A stretch of DNA of 64,000 nt from Taxillus chinensis (GCA_023512835.1 CM042084.1:49771609-49835608), one strand, 5' to 3'. Positions 45,292 to 57,267 are shown, counted from the stretch's first letter. Made by a program: numbers and translations. The notes: generated from the sequence alone by a model not told the origin.

Positions 45292-46410
45292 CTAGTCAAT
45301 GATGTTATACTCACTTTGTTTAATTAGCTTCAGAAATTCGGTTACCTCTTTTTCCGAGATAGAGGTATTCTTGTCCCTTGACACCGATCTTGGGATGATA
45401 TCTTGCTCCACAGCTTTACCCTTATCGGCTTTGTTGATTTCTGGCGGTGTGTATGAATGACCACTCCTCATTTTCTTTTCTTCAAAAGGGAGCCCTGTGA
45501 TGATGGATTTGCAGTGATAGTCCCATGCCACTGCTTTATCATCCTTGTATGGGAAAGGCGACGGTTCCCGAATAGTAAGGGTTTCGACCTTTTGCATCAA
45601 TAAGTCGGCCTTCGGCATCTCTATGTACTAGGATAATTAAGGGTATCAGTACCCCAGGCCTGGGTGCCATTTGTGTCATGTCCGTGGAGGCCATGCAGAT
45701 CTCATGATGTTCTTCCAATCTTGAGATCTCCAGCCTTTTGGAGTCTAGTAGCTTTTGAACTGCTTTTTGGAATTCTGTACACTCTTCTAAATCGTGTCCA
45801 TAAGCTGTCTTATGATAGAGGCAGCGCCTCTTCCAGTTGTTGCCCCTGTTGGCCTCAGTTACATCTTTGGTTACAATGAGTCCATTCTTATGTAGGGTCG
45901 TGAACAACTGACGCTTGTCCATCTTGATTGTGGAAGCTTGTCTAGGAGAATTTCCATATTCAGCTATTATATGGGCGACATTGCCCGAGTGTTCCGGAAG
46001 AGGGTTGGTACCCACATTAGGAGTACCAGTCATTTTAGAGAAATCCAACCATCTAGCATCTCTCAGATGTTGTACCTTTCTTTTCAAAGCAATACAGTTT
46101 TCTATATCATGTCCAATTCCACCCCCATGGTACGCACAGCTGGCATCAGCTTTGTACCTATTAGGAAATGGAGGGTTTACCTTTTTTAAAGGCACTGGAC
46201 TAATGAGTCCCACTGCCAACAGTCGGGTATGTGCTTCCATATATGTGATAGGAATTGGATCAAATGTCTCCTTTCCTGCTTTCTGCTTCTGCCATGGCTG
46301 CTTTGACTGCTTAGGCTGGGATGGATTGTTTGAGTAGAAGTTCCCACCCTGAGGCTGGTATTGTGGGTTTGGGGCTTGCACAATGTAGGACACTGTCGGT
46401 GATCCTCCAT
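45292..46410 (-). pseudogene. Nucleocapsid with two CCHC-like knuckles (element C)
   Basis: Minus-strand frame with two knuckle-like motifs: CAYHGGGIGHDIENCIALK and CLYHKTAYGHDLEECTEFQK, about 100 residues apart. These CxxH...HxxxxC forms replace the classical CCHC knuckle in Tat/Ogre elements. Pro/Gln-rich sequence precedes them (PNPQYQPQGGNFY). The frame changes near 45540-45620. It probably binds genomic RNA. Confidence 0.85.
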
Positions 46411-46432
46411 AGAATCCAGGTATGGTCGATTG

Positions 46433-47215
46433 TTAGGGTTGTTGTGACCCGGTGCTGTTATAGTCAGCCTTAGGTTGCCATACTACCTGAGATTCTCCTT
46501 CTTTCTTTTGGTTGGAGGAAGGGGGCTTTCTAAAAGCTTCGAACTTGCTTCCTCTGAGTTTACCTTCCCTTATGCCACCTTCAATTCGTTCTCTTGAGGC
46601 GACCAGATCTACGAAGCTACTTGAAACATTCCCAATTAGTTTTTTGTAATAAACCCCCTTCATGGTGCTGATGAAGAGGGTAGTGAGTTCTCTCTCGGTG
46701 AGTGGAGGATGAACATCCATGGCTGCCTCTCTCCATCATCGGGCATAAACTTTGAAGCTTTTATTACTTCCTTTTTCAAATGACTGTAGGGCCAGCCGAT
46801 CTAACGCTAGTTTGGTGACGTGCTTATATTGAGCTAAGAATGCTGTGGGGAGGTCACTCCATGTTCTGATATGGCTACCTTCAAGTTGGATGTACCATCA
46901 TAGTAGACCACCGGTTAGGCTCTCCTGGAAGCAATGCATTAAGAGTATGTCGTTGTCTGCATGGGCCGCCATCTTGCGGCAGTACATGGTCACATGTGTT
47001 CTAGGACACTGAGTACTATTGAACTTTTCAAAATCAGGCATCTTGAATTTGGAAGGAAGTACTATGCTTGGCACCAAGCATAAATCATGAGGATCGATCC
47101 CTCCATATGTTTTCACCCCCTCCACAGCTTTTAGTCGGGCCTCAATGGATTTCCAATCAGATGGTTGAGTGAGGGATTCCATAGCTTCCATGATATTTGG
47201 GGTTGCCGCCCCCAT
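46433..47215 (-). pseudogene. Retrotransposon gag (capsid) domain (element C)
   Basis: Minus-strand Retrotrans_gag-type domain: YGGIDPHDLCLVPSIVLPSK, FKMPDFEKFNSTQCPRTHVT, MYCRKMAAHADNDILLMHCF, then SHIRTWSDLPTAFLAQYKH, FEKGSNKSFKVYARW and ELTTLFISTMKGVYYKKLIG. A stop near 46898 and another change near 46720-46730 break it. Confidence 0.85.
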
Positions 47216-47759
47216 AGCAGGTGGTGTAGGTGGGACTTAATGTGATGCCCCAGGAACCATGTTTGCTGGAGTGTAGGCTTGTGAAGCATGTGGAGCTTGC
47301 TTTTGCTCCTGATTAATGGCCCCTGTAGTTGGGCTAGCTTCTCTCTCGGAAGTCAGCGTGGCTAGCATGTCCATCATAGTCTTCAACTGGGCCTACACTT
47401 GGAGCATGCTCCCCCCGATCTCTTCTTGAGCCTGCTCAAGACCAACAAGTCTATCCTTAGTATGCTCTACCATTAAAGGAGATGCTTGACGACTGGAGGA
47501 CCTTAAGTTGTATGAGTGCCCAATTCTGCTGAAGGACTTCTAGCAAACCTGAATAAGTTTATTGAGAATTTTATTTTTGTTTCCACTTTTTAAATATGAA
47601 TGCATGATATGCATGAGATGCAAAGACACAAACTTTATTAAGTTGAGGAACCAAACTTCAAAGGGTACAAACAGTCAGACTGAATTAAAACAAATAAAAT
47701 GACATGAAATCCCTAAAACTATATGTTCTAGGACAAGCTTTGATCATCTCCTAGCGGTG
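47216..47759. other. Gag linker of element C, degenerate
   Basis: Between the coiled-coil and capsid parts of C's gag. The minus strand is stop-rich with no recognisable domain. Part may be a real gag linker decayed by mutation. Confidence 0.45.
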
Positions 47760-48641
47760 TCTTCTTCGGAGGCTCCTTAGTCACTCATTCTCCTTTTCAA
47801 GCCTACTGATGACCATCCCCCTTGGTAATGACTGCTTCCTTGCGTGGCTCTTTTGTATCTTAGCCACTTCCAGCTGCTCCACCATTTTTTGTATGGCTTC
47901 CCCTTGTTCTTGTAATGTTTGCTGCAAAACGGCGTTCTCTTGTAGCAAGGATGTAGTTGTATCTAGGACAACGAAAGGTTCTTCGTTGGAGGCCACTTTT
48001 TTAGCTGCAATGTCCTTGCATGTGTTGGGGAGAGGAAACAACTTCTCCTTCCATGCCATGTATTCTGATAAGACAGGAGTAGCATGTAGATTGGCCTTGA
48101 TCCATCAAGGGGTGGCCCAAGCTCTATGCGTCTCAAAGATTCCCGTTTTGCCCCAGGAGCTTCATATTCCCTATCACAGGCTTCCATCCCATGTAAGAGT
48201 GGGACGATTTGACACCCTTCAAGTTGTCTTCCCACCTGTAATGGTGCGTATGCAGTGCTTCCCCAAGGGCCAATTAGTGGGACCCAATTATAGCCGCCGT
48301 AGCTATATAGCATGCTCGATCTGTGCATCCAAGGGGCCCTCCAATGATATCCTCATATCCTAGTGTATGGAACTTGTGCATCCAACCTTCCTTGTCATTG
48401 GGTAGCTGCCACCCACTGTCTAGAATATCTAGCAAGGTTGTAGCAGGTAGAATATACACTTCCTTGAAGCATGGAAAACCGCATGGAAAGTGACTTTTCA
48501 ACCATGTGCATAGGAGAGGAAGACAACCTCCGAATTGTCCTCGGCCTCTGACTCGGATGTAAGATAAGGACCTAATAGTTTCAGCTAAGATGGAAGGAAC
48601 AGGATCATTTCCCTTTATCAATTGTAGGACAAGTTCCAGAA
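47760..48641 (-). pseudogene. Tat/Ogre gag N-terminal domain and coiled coil (element C)
   Basis: Minus-strand copy of the domain seen at 1-790: LAETIRSLSYIRVRGRGQFG, GCLPLLCTWLKSHFPCGFPC, PATTLLDILDSGWQLPNDKE. It is followed by a heptad-rich stretch, NAVLQQTLQEQGEAIQKMVE. Its N-terminal part is missing because element B inserted at 48646; only the last residues before VLQLIKGNDPVPS remain. Frame changes near 48300 and 48000 break the rest. Confidence 0.78.
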
Positions 48642-49628
48642 CTTCCTGTCATTTGATTTGCAAGTGTACAAAATCGTGCAAGTAATAAAGTGGACAACTA
48701 AGTCCGGTTATCGAACCCTAGGGAAGGTGATGGAATAGAAATCCTATTTTTTCTCAGATGACTTAAATTGATTTTGGTTTTTCTTTTAGTTTCAGCTTAA
48801 AATAAATAAATAAATTGCAGTATTCAAATTGTAAAGAAAGTGATCTGATGTGGAGACTCTGTTTATTGGAAAGTAGACTGGAGTTAGCACTTCATTTGAT
48901 GTATTTTGTCCTAATAGTAACATAATCTGCAGAGTTCATATTTCTTTCTATTTTCCAATTATTACTCAATCACAATGCAATAACTAGTCTCTTTTAAGCA
49001 CAATAGCTCAGTGTACACCCTAACATGGAGGCAGGTGACCCATTAAGTACTGGATTGTTTAATCTAGAGCTAGCATCACACCCACTCTTGATTTAGTAAC
49101 CTAGGTTTACACTGGTTTTCACATATTATGTAATTCCTAGTATGATCATCTTGAGTTTCTGGTAATTATATTTCATCTTACAATCCATCATATAATTACC
49201 TAAAATTCATCTTACAATCCATCATATAATTACCTAAAATACAGAACAACATGGCCAATATCATTCCATACAAGTAATCAAGACTTTCAATAAGTAGAAA
49301 ACACAGAATACAAATTTGCAGATTATTCCAATAAACACATTACATCAAATTCCATCTTAACCCTAATCAAGAGGCTCTAAGCTAACATACTGGTTTTAAA
49401 AGATGCAACAAAGAAGTAAGACATGAAGGAAAGGAAAGGAGGGTAACTGTGGCTGCTTGGAGGTAGAAAATGACCCCCCTGATAACTTGCTCCCAACTAG
49501 TAGTGTTCCAGAACGTTGCAGATGCTCTAATCCTCCAAAAACTCCCTGAAATCTGCCCTCAAATGATAATTATGAATTTTCTGTATTTTTCTCTCAATTT
49601 TCCAACCCCATCTCTTCCAAAAACTCAG

Positions 49629-49636
49629 CTTATATA
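49629..49636 (-). promoter_or_regulatory. TATA box in LTR B
   Basis: Minus strand TATATAAG (GGCTATATAAGCTGAG), downstream of the GGTCGGGTGAA inverted repeats in the direction of transcription. Confidence 0.6.
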
Positions 49637-49833
49637 GCCTCTAGAAATTAGGGCAATAGTAAAAATGAAAATGCATCCTCACAGCTAAGTTTAATCACAG
49701 CCCTACAGGTGTAAAACACTATAACTTGTGCAACTGTCTCATTAAAAATGTTGGGTGTGGGATGTCGTGCTGCAAACTTGGAAATAGTGCATTTAAGCTT
49801 GGGATCAATGCAAATCTGGCACAAAAACATTTT

Positions 49834-49968
49834 GGTCGGGTAAACGAAAGCTTCACCCGACCATCTTCAAAACTCACCCATCCAGAAGCCAAAGTAGTCT
49901 CCAAATACTTGAATCAGTTGCATGTGATCGAATCAGTTTGGTCGGGTGAACGAAACCTTCACCCGACC
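49834..49968. repeat. GGTCGGGTGAA inverted repeats in LTR B (promoter-proximal pair)
   Basis: Two hairpins of the form GGTCGGGT(G/A)AACGAAA..CTTCACCCGACC at 49834-49862 and 49940-49968. Further copies are at 52111-52139 and 52218-52244 on the other side of solo LTR I, with half sites near 49983 and 52312. Confidence 0.88.
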
Positions 49969-50011
49969 AGCTTCAAAGTTAACCCGACCAGAAGACGAAC
50001 ATGTCCAATAC

Positions 50012-52070
50012 TGTAGGTCCCAAAGTGAGTCTAGAGGGGGTGGTGAATAGACTTTCGTCACGTGCGGAAGCTAGACTGTTAGCTGGTTTTGGATTCCTCT
50101 GCAGATGATTATGACGGAAGTATTTATGGAGAAGACGACAGTAGTATTGTGAGCGATAACGTGAGTGATGATGAACTATCAGACAAAACTGAGATAAGAG
50201 TAAATGCTCTTTTCTCAACAGATCTCAGTTGTAAAAGTGATGGTTTGTGATAGATCGACGTGTGGAAAACAACACAGAGATTAGACTTAATGGAAGTGCT
50301 CGATCTTTGGTGAACAAAAGGTTCTTGAATGATCAGATGGCTTACTCTTGTTCTTGGTTCAACACGGCGCACAACACTTCTTCTATTTTTCTCTCAGAGT
50401 CTTACTCTCTCGTTGTTGGAACTCTCATTTTGTTTGGTTCTGTAAAGGATAGTTTATATCAAGTGTGTCAGAGCCATTTTCTTGTGTACTGTGTGTTTCC
50501 TTCTTTTGAGAGAGAGATTAAACTCACAATTTTGTCGTTAAGTGCGTGAGAGATATATCTTTAAGATTAAAGTGCTCGTGCGCCATGATGTCCATCCCGA
50601 CAGACTGACTTCCCGCCACTGAAAATGCGGAATGTCAGGGGATGGGTTGATCTGCTCTGATTTACAGATCAGATGCCCATATTGCATATTTGGCATGCAG
50701 TCGATCTTGGCCGTTCATCTGTGGATGGTAGTTGGCAATAATTAATGTGTCATTAAATGCGCTCAACAGCTCAGGATGGCGCAGGCTTACTGTACCAACC
50801 CTAGCCAACAATATCGCTAAGTGGTTGTGTTTAGGGTTGTAAGTTTGCCTCGGAGGTGGATGCCTCGTAGCTTCGGAGACTCAAAGATTTCATCTAGCAC
50901 CTGTAGAAAGTTGCGACGTCTTGCTTCAGGCTTTATGGTGTCTTTGCGAGTCTACGACTCACATCTTCGAGTCTTCGAGGCTAGAGGTTAAGTTGGATTA
51001 GCCTTTTAGTGTCACTCTGTTAACTAAAGTCTATGACTCTGCGTGTCTATGACTCACATCTTCGAGTCTTCGAGGCTGGAGGTTAAGTTGGATTAGCCTT
51101 TTAGTGTCACTCTGTTAACTAAAGTCTACGACTCCACGTGTCTACGACTCTACGAGTCTGCGACTCTTCGAATAGCGCTTAGAGTGACTTCTTCAATTAC
51201 AGCTGATCTACCTGTTATTGGTGCTACGAGTCTACGACTCTAGCTCTACGGGTCTACGACCTTCGGGTCTCTCAGTTTACTATATTTGACTGGGTGGTCT
51301 GAAAATCTTCGACTCTACGAGTCTTCAACTTCGCTTTTCTTCCTTAGTCTTTCACAAAGGTTCATAAACTGAGTTCCTTTATAGCTACGACCCTTTAGCT
51401 CCAACTCTCCGCCATCGATCTCCGAGTCTGGAAGTATGGCAATATCTCTATAGTGACTGTGTCCCTTTAGTCTACGAGTCTACGACTCTACGACTCTTGA
51501 GTTACAGTTTCATTTGTTTGCCAGTCTTTACAGCGTCGATTCTTCGACCTTCAACCTACGAGTCTACGAGTCCAGTTTTCTTAACCGTGTTCAACGACTT
51601 TGACTTTATGACTTCCGATCTACGAGTCTGCGAGCCCTGTTTTCTTAACAGTGTTCGAAGGTTTCAACCCTACGACTCTACGAGTCTTCGAGTTAAGTGG
51701 CAATTGAAAGATCTGTTAGTTGAAGTGTTTGTGGGGGACTCTACGAGTCTACGAGTCATTTAGCGTTGGTTACTGTTCTTAACATTGCTTCGACTCTACG
51801 AGTCTCCGAACTTCGTTGAAGCTTACAGTAACACTTTCTTTTCCATACCATGACTTTACGACCTTCGACCTGGATCTACGAGTCGCAATGTTCTATCACT
51901 ATTTCGCCTTGAGTCTCCAGACTCTACGAGTCTACGAGTCTCTTGCCAATACGTCCTATGACAGTTTCACTTCTACGAACTTCGACTCTCCGACTCTACG
52001 ACCGTCAGTTCTTCCAGTCTCCGGACATAGACTATTTGAGGCAGCTTCATCAAATTCTATATTTCCAACA
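50012..52070 (-). mobile_element. Copia-type solo LTR I
   Basis: On the minus strand it begins TGTTGGAAATATAG (52070) and ends CACTTTGGGACCTACA (50012); AATAC flanks it on both sides (50007-50011, 52071-52075). The end CACCACCCCCTCTAGAC resembles the SIRE LTR end CACCCCCCTCTAGGC. No internal region is present. The centre is an array of TACGAGTC/GACTCGTA-type units. Confidence 0.9.
50920..51990. repeat. GACTCTACGAGTC palindromic array in LTR I
   Basis: Dozens of copies of CTACGAGTC and CTACGACTC, often joined as GACTCTACGAGTC, a near-perfect palindrome, at irregular spacing over about 1 kb. A 90-base direct repeat (about 50955-51045 and 51048-51135) is included. Confidence 0.85.
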
Positions 52071-52578
52071 AATACGACTTGAATCGACGCTTTGTAGCTT
52101 TATCACACTTGGTCGGGTGAAGATAAGCTTCACCCGACCATCTTCAATGCTCACCCGACCATAAGGAAAAGTTGTTGTAAAATGTTTCAATCGACAGATT
52201 ATATCTTCATATCACGTGGTCGGGTGAACATTCTTCACCCGACCAGGACAATTATTCACCTGATTAACTTTTTTTGTGGTCTGTGTAATCTGAATGTGCA
52301 CTAATCATATTGGTCGGGTGAAATTCTATTTTAATCCAGTCCTGGCCGCCTTTTGTTGTGTAACTGCTGTTAGCCTCAATTTCTTGCTTCCATGGACGAA
52401 TCCCTGAGTTTAATATAAATAATACAAAGAGCAAGCCAAAAACTCTAAGGGGAAACTTCAATTGGTGGTTAGGGTGTTAGATAGAAAATATAAACATTTT
52501 CGAGTGACAAAGATGTATAATTCATGTCAATACACACCCAAAATGGCCCTAAAATAGTGGTCCAGATGATCACTATCA

Positions 52579-53810
52579 AAATCCTCCAAACATGAACCTT
52601 GCTCATCCCAAGCAAGATTAGAAACACACTATCATAAAACAAAAAGTGTGCAAAATAAGAAAAAGAAAAACACAATGAAGGTAATAATGTCTGATAGATA
52701 TACTGTCACCGTAGTGGACATGTAATGGAGTAATGGAGTAATGGATTTAATGATGTAGCTTTAACGACTTTGCATTACCAACTTGTTTCATGGTCCAACA
52801 ATCACATGCATTCTTAATTAATTACTAAGAAACAGCTAAATCGTTAAAAATTAAAGCAATAGCAACAATCCCTTGGAGTTCTCACGGTGGAAACAAAGCA
52901 ACCTCACTCAAATGATTAATCTCCCATCATTCGCACTCCTTATCCCCAAAGGTTTTCAGACCGTAGAAAAATGCAGGCAGTTTATACTATGATGATTCAT
53001 TGAGTCTTACCACATTCCTTAACTTCCACCATAGTTGCATTGAGAGGTGAATTACCCAAGTGATGCACTACACAAAGAACTCCCTATTCTACTTCTTGAG
53101 TGGCCTACTAAGTTGAAATAACATGGGGTGTAAAATGAAGATAGAATTCGGGCTGAATTGAATGCCACACAAATTTAAATCAGCAACCTCATTTACATAA
53201 TTGTCACTTAAAAGAAAATTACAAAAAGGGACTAAACATTTACTGCCCAAAGCTTGAAAATAATTGCCTCTCTTTTTCTTTTTTTTCTTTTTTTTTTAGA
53301 ATTCCAAAAATAAGCAAAAAGTTGAATGTTTCACATCAATGCAACCTATGGCTTCAGTTCAGGCAACAACAGCCAACGCAATCATCACAACCCACTAACA
53401 CTGTATTCGTCTAAGCTCATCAACCAGGGGATATAATCACACAAAAGAACAATGATTGTGACAAACTGTTTCTCTCAATAACACAATTCCAGGGGACTGA
53501 AGGTAATGACTTTAAGAATTTACGACCGTAGCTAAGAGCCCAAGTTGTTAACTCATACATGTGATGATCTCATTCCAAGCAACAAGAACGTTATGTAAAG
53601 GCCTAAAACATCATCACTAACACCAATTTCACATCTCAAGTCACAATAAGAGACTAGCATACTCATCGATTATCAGCTACCAAGTCTACAACATACCTGC
53701 AATGTTTTTTTTTGTGTTGAAGAGAGACAATTACATGAATATACACAAAATAACAGAAACAGGCAGTCACACATATATACACAGGACGCAAGGCAAGTGA
53801 AAGCAAGGAG
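52579..53810. other. 3' non-coding region of element B
   Basis: No gene seen on either strand. On the minus strand it ends in GAGCAAGGTTCATGTTTGGA, like the GACAAGCAAAGGTTCAAG phrase before the PPT of F, and a weak PPT (TTTGGAGGATTT) just before the LTR at 52578. A T-rich tract lies at about 53275-53300. Confidence 0.6.
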
Positions 53811-53827
53811 GCTCCTCCCCCAAACTT
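53811..53827 (-). other. Internal polypurine tract after env/ULP ORF (element B)
   Basis: Minus strand TAAGTTTGGGGGAGGAGC, directly downstream of the Ulp1-like ORF and about 1.2 kb before the LTR. It parallels 25976-25998 in F. Confidence 0.5.
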
Positions 53828-53894
53828 AGAAGAAAGCATGGTCCCCATGCAAAAGTAGAACAAAAAGGAGCAGAGGGCATACTAAAGTCACACC

Positions 53895-56088
53895 GGATAG
53901 CTGAAATGAAAGATGAATTGGGCCACCATCTCACAAAGAGCCTCAGGAGGAAAAGTTTCATCTTTGTAGGAGGTCCAACGACCAGCATGGGACTGGATAC
54001 AGGCCAGGGGATACTAGCAAACAAAAGCTCCACAACTGTCAGAATTGGGCTGCCGAGGGATGTCACGCCGGATGAATAACGGGAGAAAGGATTGAGCAGG
54101 ATAGCGTCCACGTTGGGCATAAAAGCCGGATTCTCAAAGGGCCTGATGGAGGGTGAGACAAAGACCCTAAACCAATTGACCGGCCCGTGCACTGGGATCA
54201 CGTTCAGCGAAAGGATCAAACAGTTCGATCACTATGGCTGTAAAATCAACACGGAGCATCACAAAATGATTAATGATGTGCACAAGAATGAGCACAAAGT
54301 CCAAATCGAGCCAGGACTTGAAATTGGTCCGGTAGTCGCCAATATATTGGCAAATGGTGGCGGTTCTCGTCAGTGGAAAGTTAGATAAAGTGGGAAGGAT
54401 GTCAGAAACCTTAGCCCAAGGAAACAGATCTAGGTGTTATGTAATGGCCCGCTTAACGGCATAGACAAAAGTACTGATATCCAATGTGTCAAACCAGTTT
54501 GGAGGTTCGGTGATCTTCTGCAGACTAGAAGGGGAGACATATTGGGTGTATCCCGTGGAACGCCAAGATTCAGTAGAGCTGTAGTAATAAGCATGATAAG
54601 CCTCCAGAGCAGCAGGGGTGGTCATCACAGACGGCATAAAAATATCAAGTAAGGTCCAAAAAGGAAGTGGGTCCACCCGACCCTGCTGAATGCGCTCCCG
54701 GGCCCGTTTGCTGGCCTCCTATCGAGAAGTTTGATGAACAGAATGCCGTGGAGGGGACCGAGGTAGAGAAGAGTAAGGCTCGGCATGGGGAGACGGTTCA
54801 AGAGAACTGCTTGGAACAGAGATGATTGGAGGACCCAGAAGATAAGGAAACAGATGAGCTGGATCTGTGTACATGGAGAGAGGAACCGGCTCTGGGGACA
54901 GGAAATCAGGCCTGGTCGATGAAGGTGCCGGTACATCAGGTCGCATGGCAGATTCAGAGGGCATAGGTTCTGGATCAGTGAAATCAAGGTCAGGGGCAGG
55001 TTCAAAAGCAGATGGAAAGGAAGTAGGGATGTGGGAAGATGAGGGCAAGTGCTTGGCTTTAGACTTGCGGATACCTTTAAGGAAGGAAAATAGTCCAGAT
55101 AACTTCTTTTTATGTTTCTTCTGGGCAATTTCCACAGCCCGACAGGAAGATTTCACCTCTTCAGTTAATGTGGTGAGAGTTTCCATGAACTAATCATCAG
55201 AAGCAAGTAGCACCTCAGGTGCAGGAGGTATCCCAGCATAGTCCTCATCAGAGGAGTCATCCATTGGAATAGAGAATGAGTAGAAAAATGAAATGACTGG
55301 CGTTGAGGGGCCCGCTATGGTGGGGCTCGAGGGGGCATGTCCTCATAAGTCTGGCTGTATTGTCGCACACGTTGACGCACACTGCCCACCAACCAAACAG
55401 CAAGGGTACTATCCTCAGAAATACTGTGCAGAACCAATGCAGGGGGATAGGGGGTGGGTGGAAATAACCGCTCCAAAGAAGGATATTGACAGAGAATAAT
55501 TTTTGTGAGCAGCCTCCCAAACAGCCTTTTGTGTTGTAAACGCACCCAGAATGTAAAGACCAAATCAGCCAATGGAATACGTAAATTTCTAGTGACACTG
55601 TATATAACCATCATGTGCTCTTGAAGGACTAGTTCTTGCTTAGGTAGTTGGCAAAATAGACATTTCCCAATTAAAATAGCCAAGAATCTAAACTGCTGAT
55701 CAAAACAAGTTTTCTTACAGTATCAACGCACAGCCCCACCACACCAGGATCTTGATAATTTAAAGCAACACTTAATTCATCTTTAGAAAGAGGGGGAATG
55801 GGAGTGCTTACCTCAGGAAGACCAAAAACACCATGAATGAAGCGAGCAGACACCACAACTTCAAAGCCCTGAATATGACCCACCAAGCATGTCCCTCCCG
55901 TCCTGTCATCCTGATACACACACAATGTCATAAAATTCCCTAGTCGCCTCAGGCAGCAATAGACATGGGTCTGAACATAACTGCCGTAAGCCGCTGCTCT
56001 GTAGTAGCGTTATCATCTCCTGCCGCCATGAGACTGGACTATGCACCAAAGAGTCCCAATCATGCAAAAACCCAGCAAAAGCAGCCAT
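53895..56088 (-). pseudogene. Envelope-position ORF with Ulp1-like protease (element B)
   Basis: Minus-strand reading from the ATG at 56088 (MAAFAGFLHDWDSLVHSP), about 730 codons. The N-terminal domain includes FEVVVSARFIHGVFGLPEV, ILIGKCLFCQLPKQELVL and ADLVFTFWVRLQHKRLFGRL, alignable with the N-terminal domains of F and A. A Ser/Pro-rich linker follows (55186-54719, with a Lys-rich start RKSKAKHLPSSSH). The C-terminal part is Ulp1-like: NHFVMLRVDFTAIVIELFDP with His at 54266-54268, then RQPNSDSCGAFVC with Cys at 54032-54034, read in a shifted frame. A stop follows directly after FVC. Several frameshifts (near 55920, 55675, 54430, 54100) break this copy. Function is inferred only from the fold. 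Confidence 0.72.
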
Positions 56089-56899
56089 AGGACAGATAAT
56101 AGGGTGAAATAGCAGAAAATAAAGGAGGCAGATTTTGCTTCAGAGTAGATGGCTTTCAGATGAGGAAATGGAGTGAAAAGGCATGCCCACGCCTACCCTT
56201 TAAGTAGATCTAGTCGGGTGAAGAGGGTAGGTCAAATGACATGGTCGGTCCAATAAGATGCTGCCATGTGGATAAAAGACTCTAGAATCAGCAGATACAC
56301 CCCACGTGGATGTGGTCGGTTGAAAGTCGGGTGATCTCAGCCGACCACATGTTTCTCATGACTTCTGGGCTTCCATGCATATGAATTGACCGAAATGACC
56401 ATTACGGGTAAAATAAAATTCTGGTCAGGTTACTCTACTTGACCCGACCACTTGTCTGAAGCTTGTTATGGGTCTTCAGAGATATAAATCGGCTAATAAA
56501 AGTGAAACGGGTGAATTTGGAATATGGTTGGGTGAATATCGTTCACCCGACCAAACATAGGACGTCTTGAAAATTTACTAAAATATCCTTGATGTCTGAT
56601 ATAGCCGAATTCCATCGTCATAAATGTGGTCGGGTGAATCGCCTTTCACCCTACCAGGTCCCGTTTTCACCCATTTTGGCATAGTAAACAGCGGGAATCA
56701 TGTGAACTGATTGGAGATTGGTGGAATGTCATTTGGAGAGACGAAAAACAAATTTTCCACCAAGTGATATTGCGCTGACAGTGCATCCACTACTAGTAGT
56801 TACCAATCCCTTGCCAAAGTGCTCAAAATAACAAAGAGAAAATAAGTAAACGGAATACCGGGCTGCCTCCCGGAAGCACTTGTTTAGGATCCCAGCTAG
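56089..56899. promoter_or_regulatory. Internal inverted-repeat region before env/ULP ORF (element B)
   Basis: No gene. It contains the same GGTCGGGTGAA-type inverted repeats as LTR B: 56526-56553, 56628-56655, plus less regular ones at 56309-56347 and 56423-56452 and a half site at about 56211. They lie between integrase and the ORF starting at 56088, matching the position of the hairpins in F (21351-21581). A weak TTAAAGGG lies near 56195-56202 on the minus strand. Confidence 0.6.
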
Positions 56900-57262
56900 A
56901 CCTCAGTGGGTGATATCACTGTGGAGCGGTATCGAGGTAAGTCACAGTTCGCTCTTGTGACTGCCCCTGAACATAAGCCTTCAATCTGTGCCCATTAACA
57001 AGAAATGGTGTGTCGGTGCCCTTTTGTATTTGAACAACACCATTCTTCAGTATTTCTCGGACATAATATGGACCGAACCACTTAGATTTAAGCTTTCCTG
57101 GGAATAATCTCAGTCTGGAATTATATAAGAGCACCATCTGACCAACTTCAAAATTCTTCGGGATAAGGTGCTTGTCATGCCAGTGTTTAGTCTTTTCCTT
57201 ATATAGCTTTCTCATAGGCCATGCGTCTGAATTCTTCAAGCTGATTGAGTTGTAGTAGTCTT
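56900..57262 (-). pseudogene. Athila-like integrase C-terminal part (element B)
   Basis: Minus strand: LNQLEEFRRMAYE (from about 57260), then after a small frame change KLYKEKTKHWHDKHLIPKNF, VGQMVLLYNSRLRLFPGKLK, SKWFGPYYVREILKNGVVQI, PFLVNGHRLKAYVQGQSQ. It aligns with the integrase end of F (20440-20760). The rest of B's pol is beyond element J, outside the window. Confidence 0.88.
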
Positions 57263-57267
57263 GTTTC

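Larger units (their letters stand above)
48647..52578 (-). mobile_element. 3' LTR of Athila-like element B (holds solo LTR I)
   Basis: On the minus strand it starts TGATAGTGATCATCTGG at 52578 and ends TTTGCAAATCAAATGACA at 48647. Its terminal part (GGGTTCGATAACCGGA, TTTATTACTTGCAC) parallels the end of the F LTRs. The host flank is CTTCC (48642-48646). Without solo LTR I the length is about 1.87 kb. It contains repeated GGTCGGGTGAA...TTCACCCGACC inverted repeats and a TATATAAG box. The 5' LTR is beyond the window. Confidence 0.85.

Noticed and set aside
54092..55193. Plus-strand open frames opposite the B env/ULP ORF.
   Set aside because: They are antisense shadows of the Ser/Pro-rich linker and protease; no motif is seen on the plus strand.
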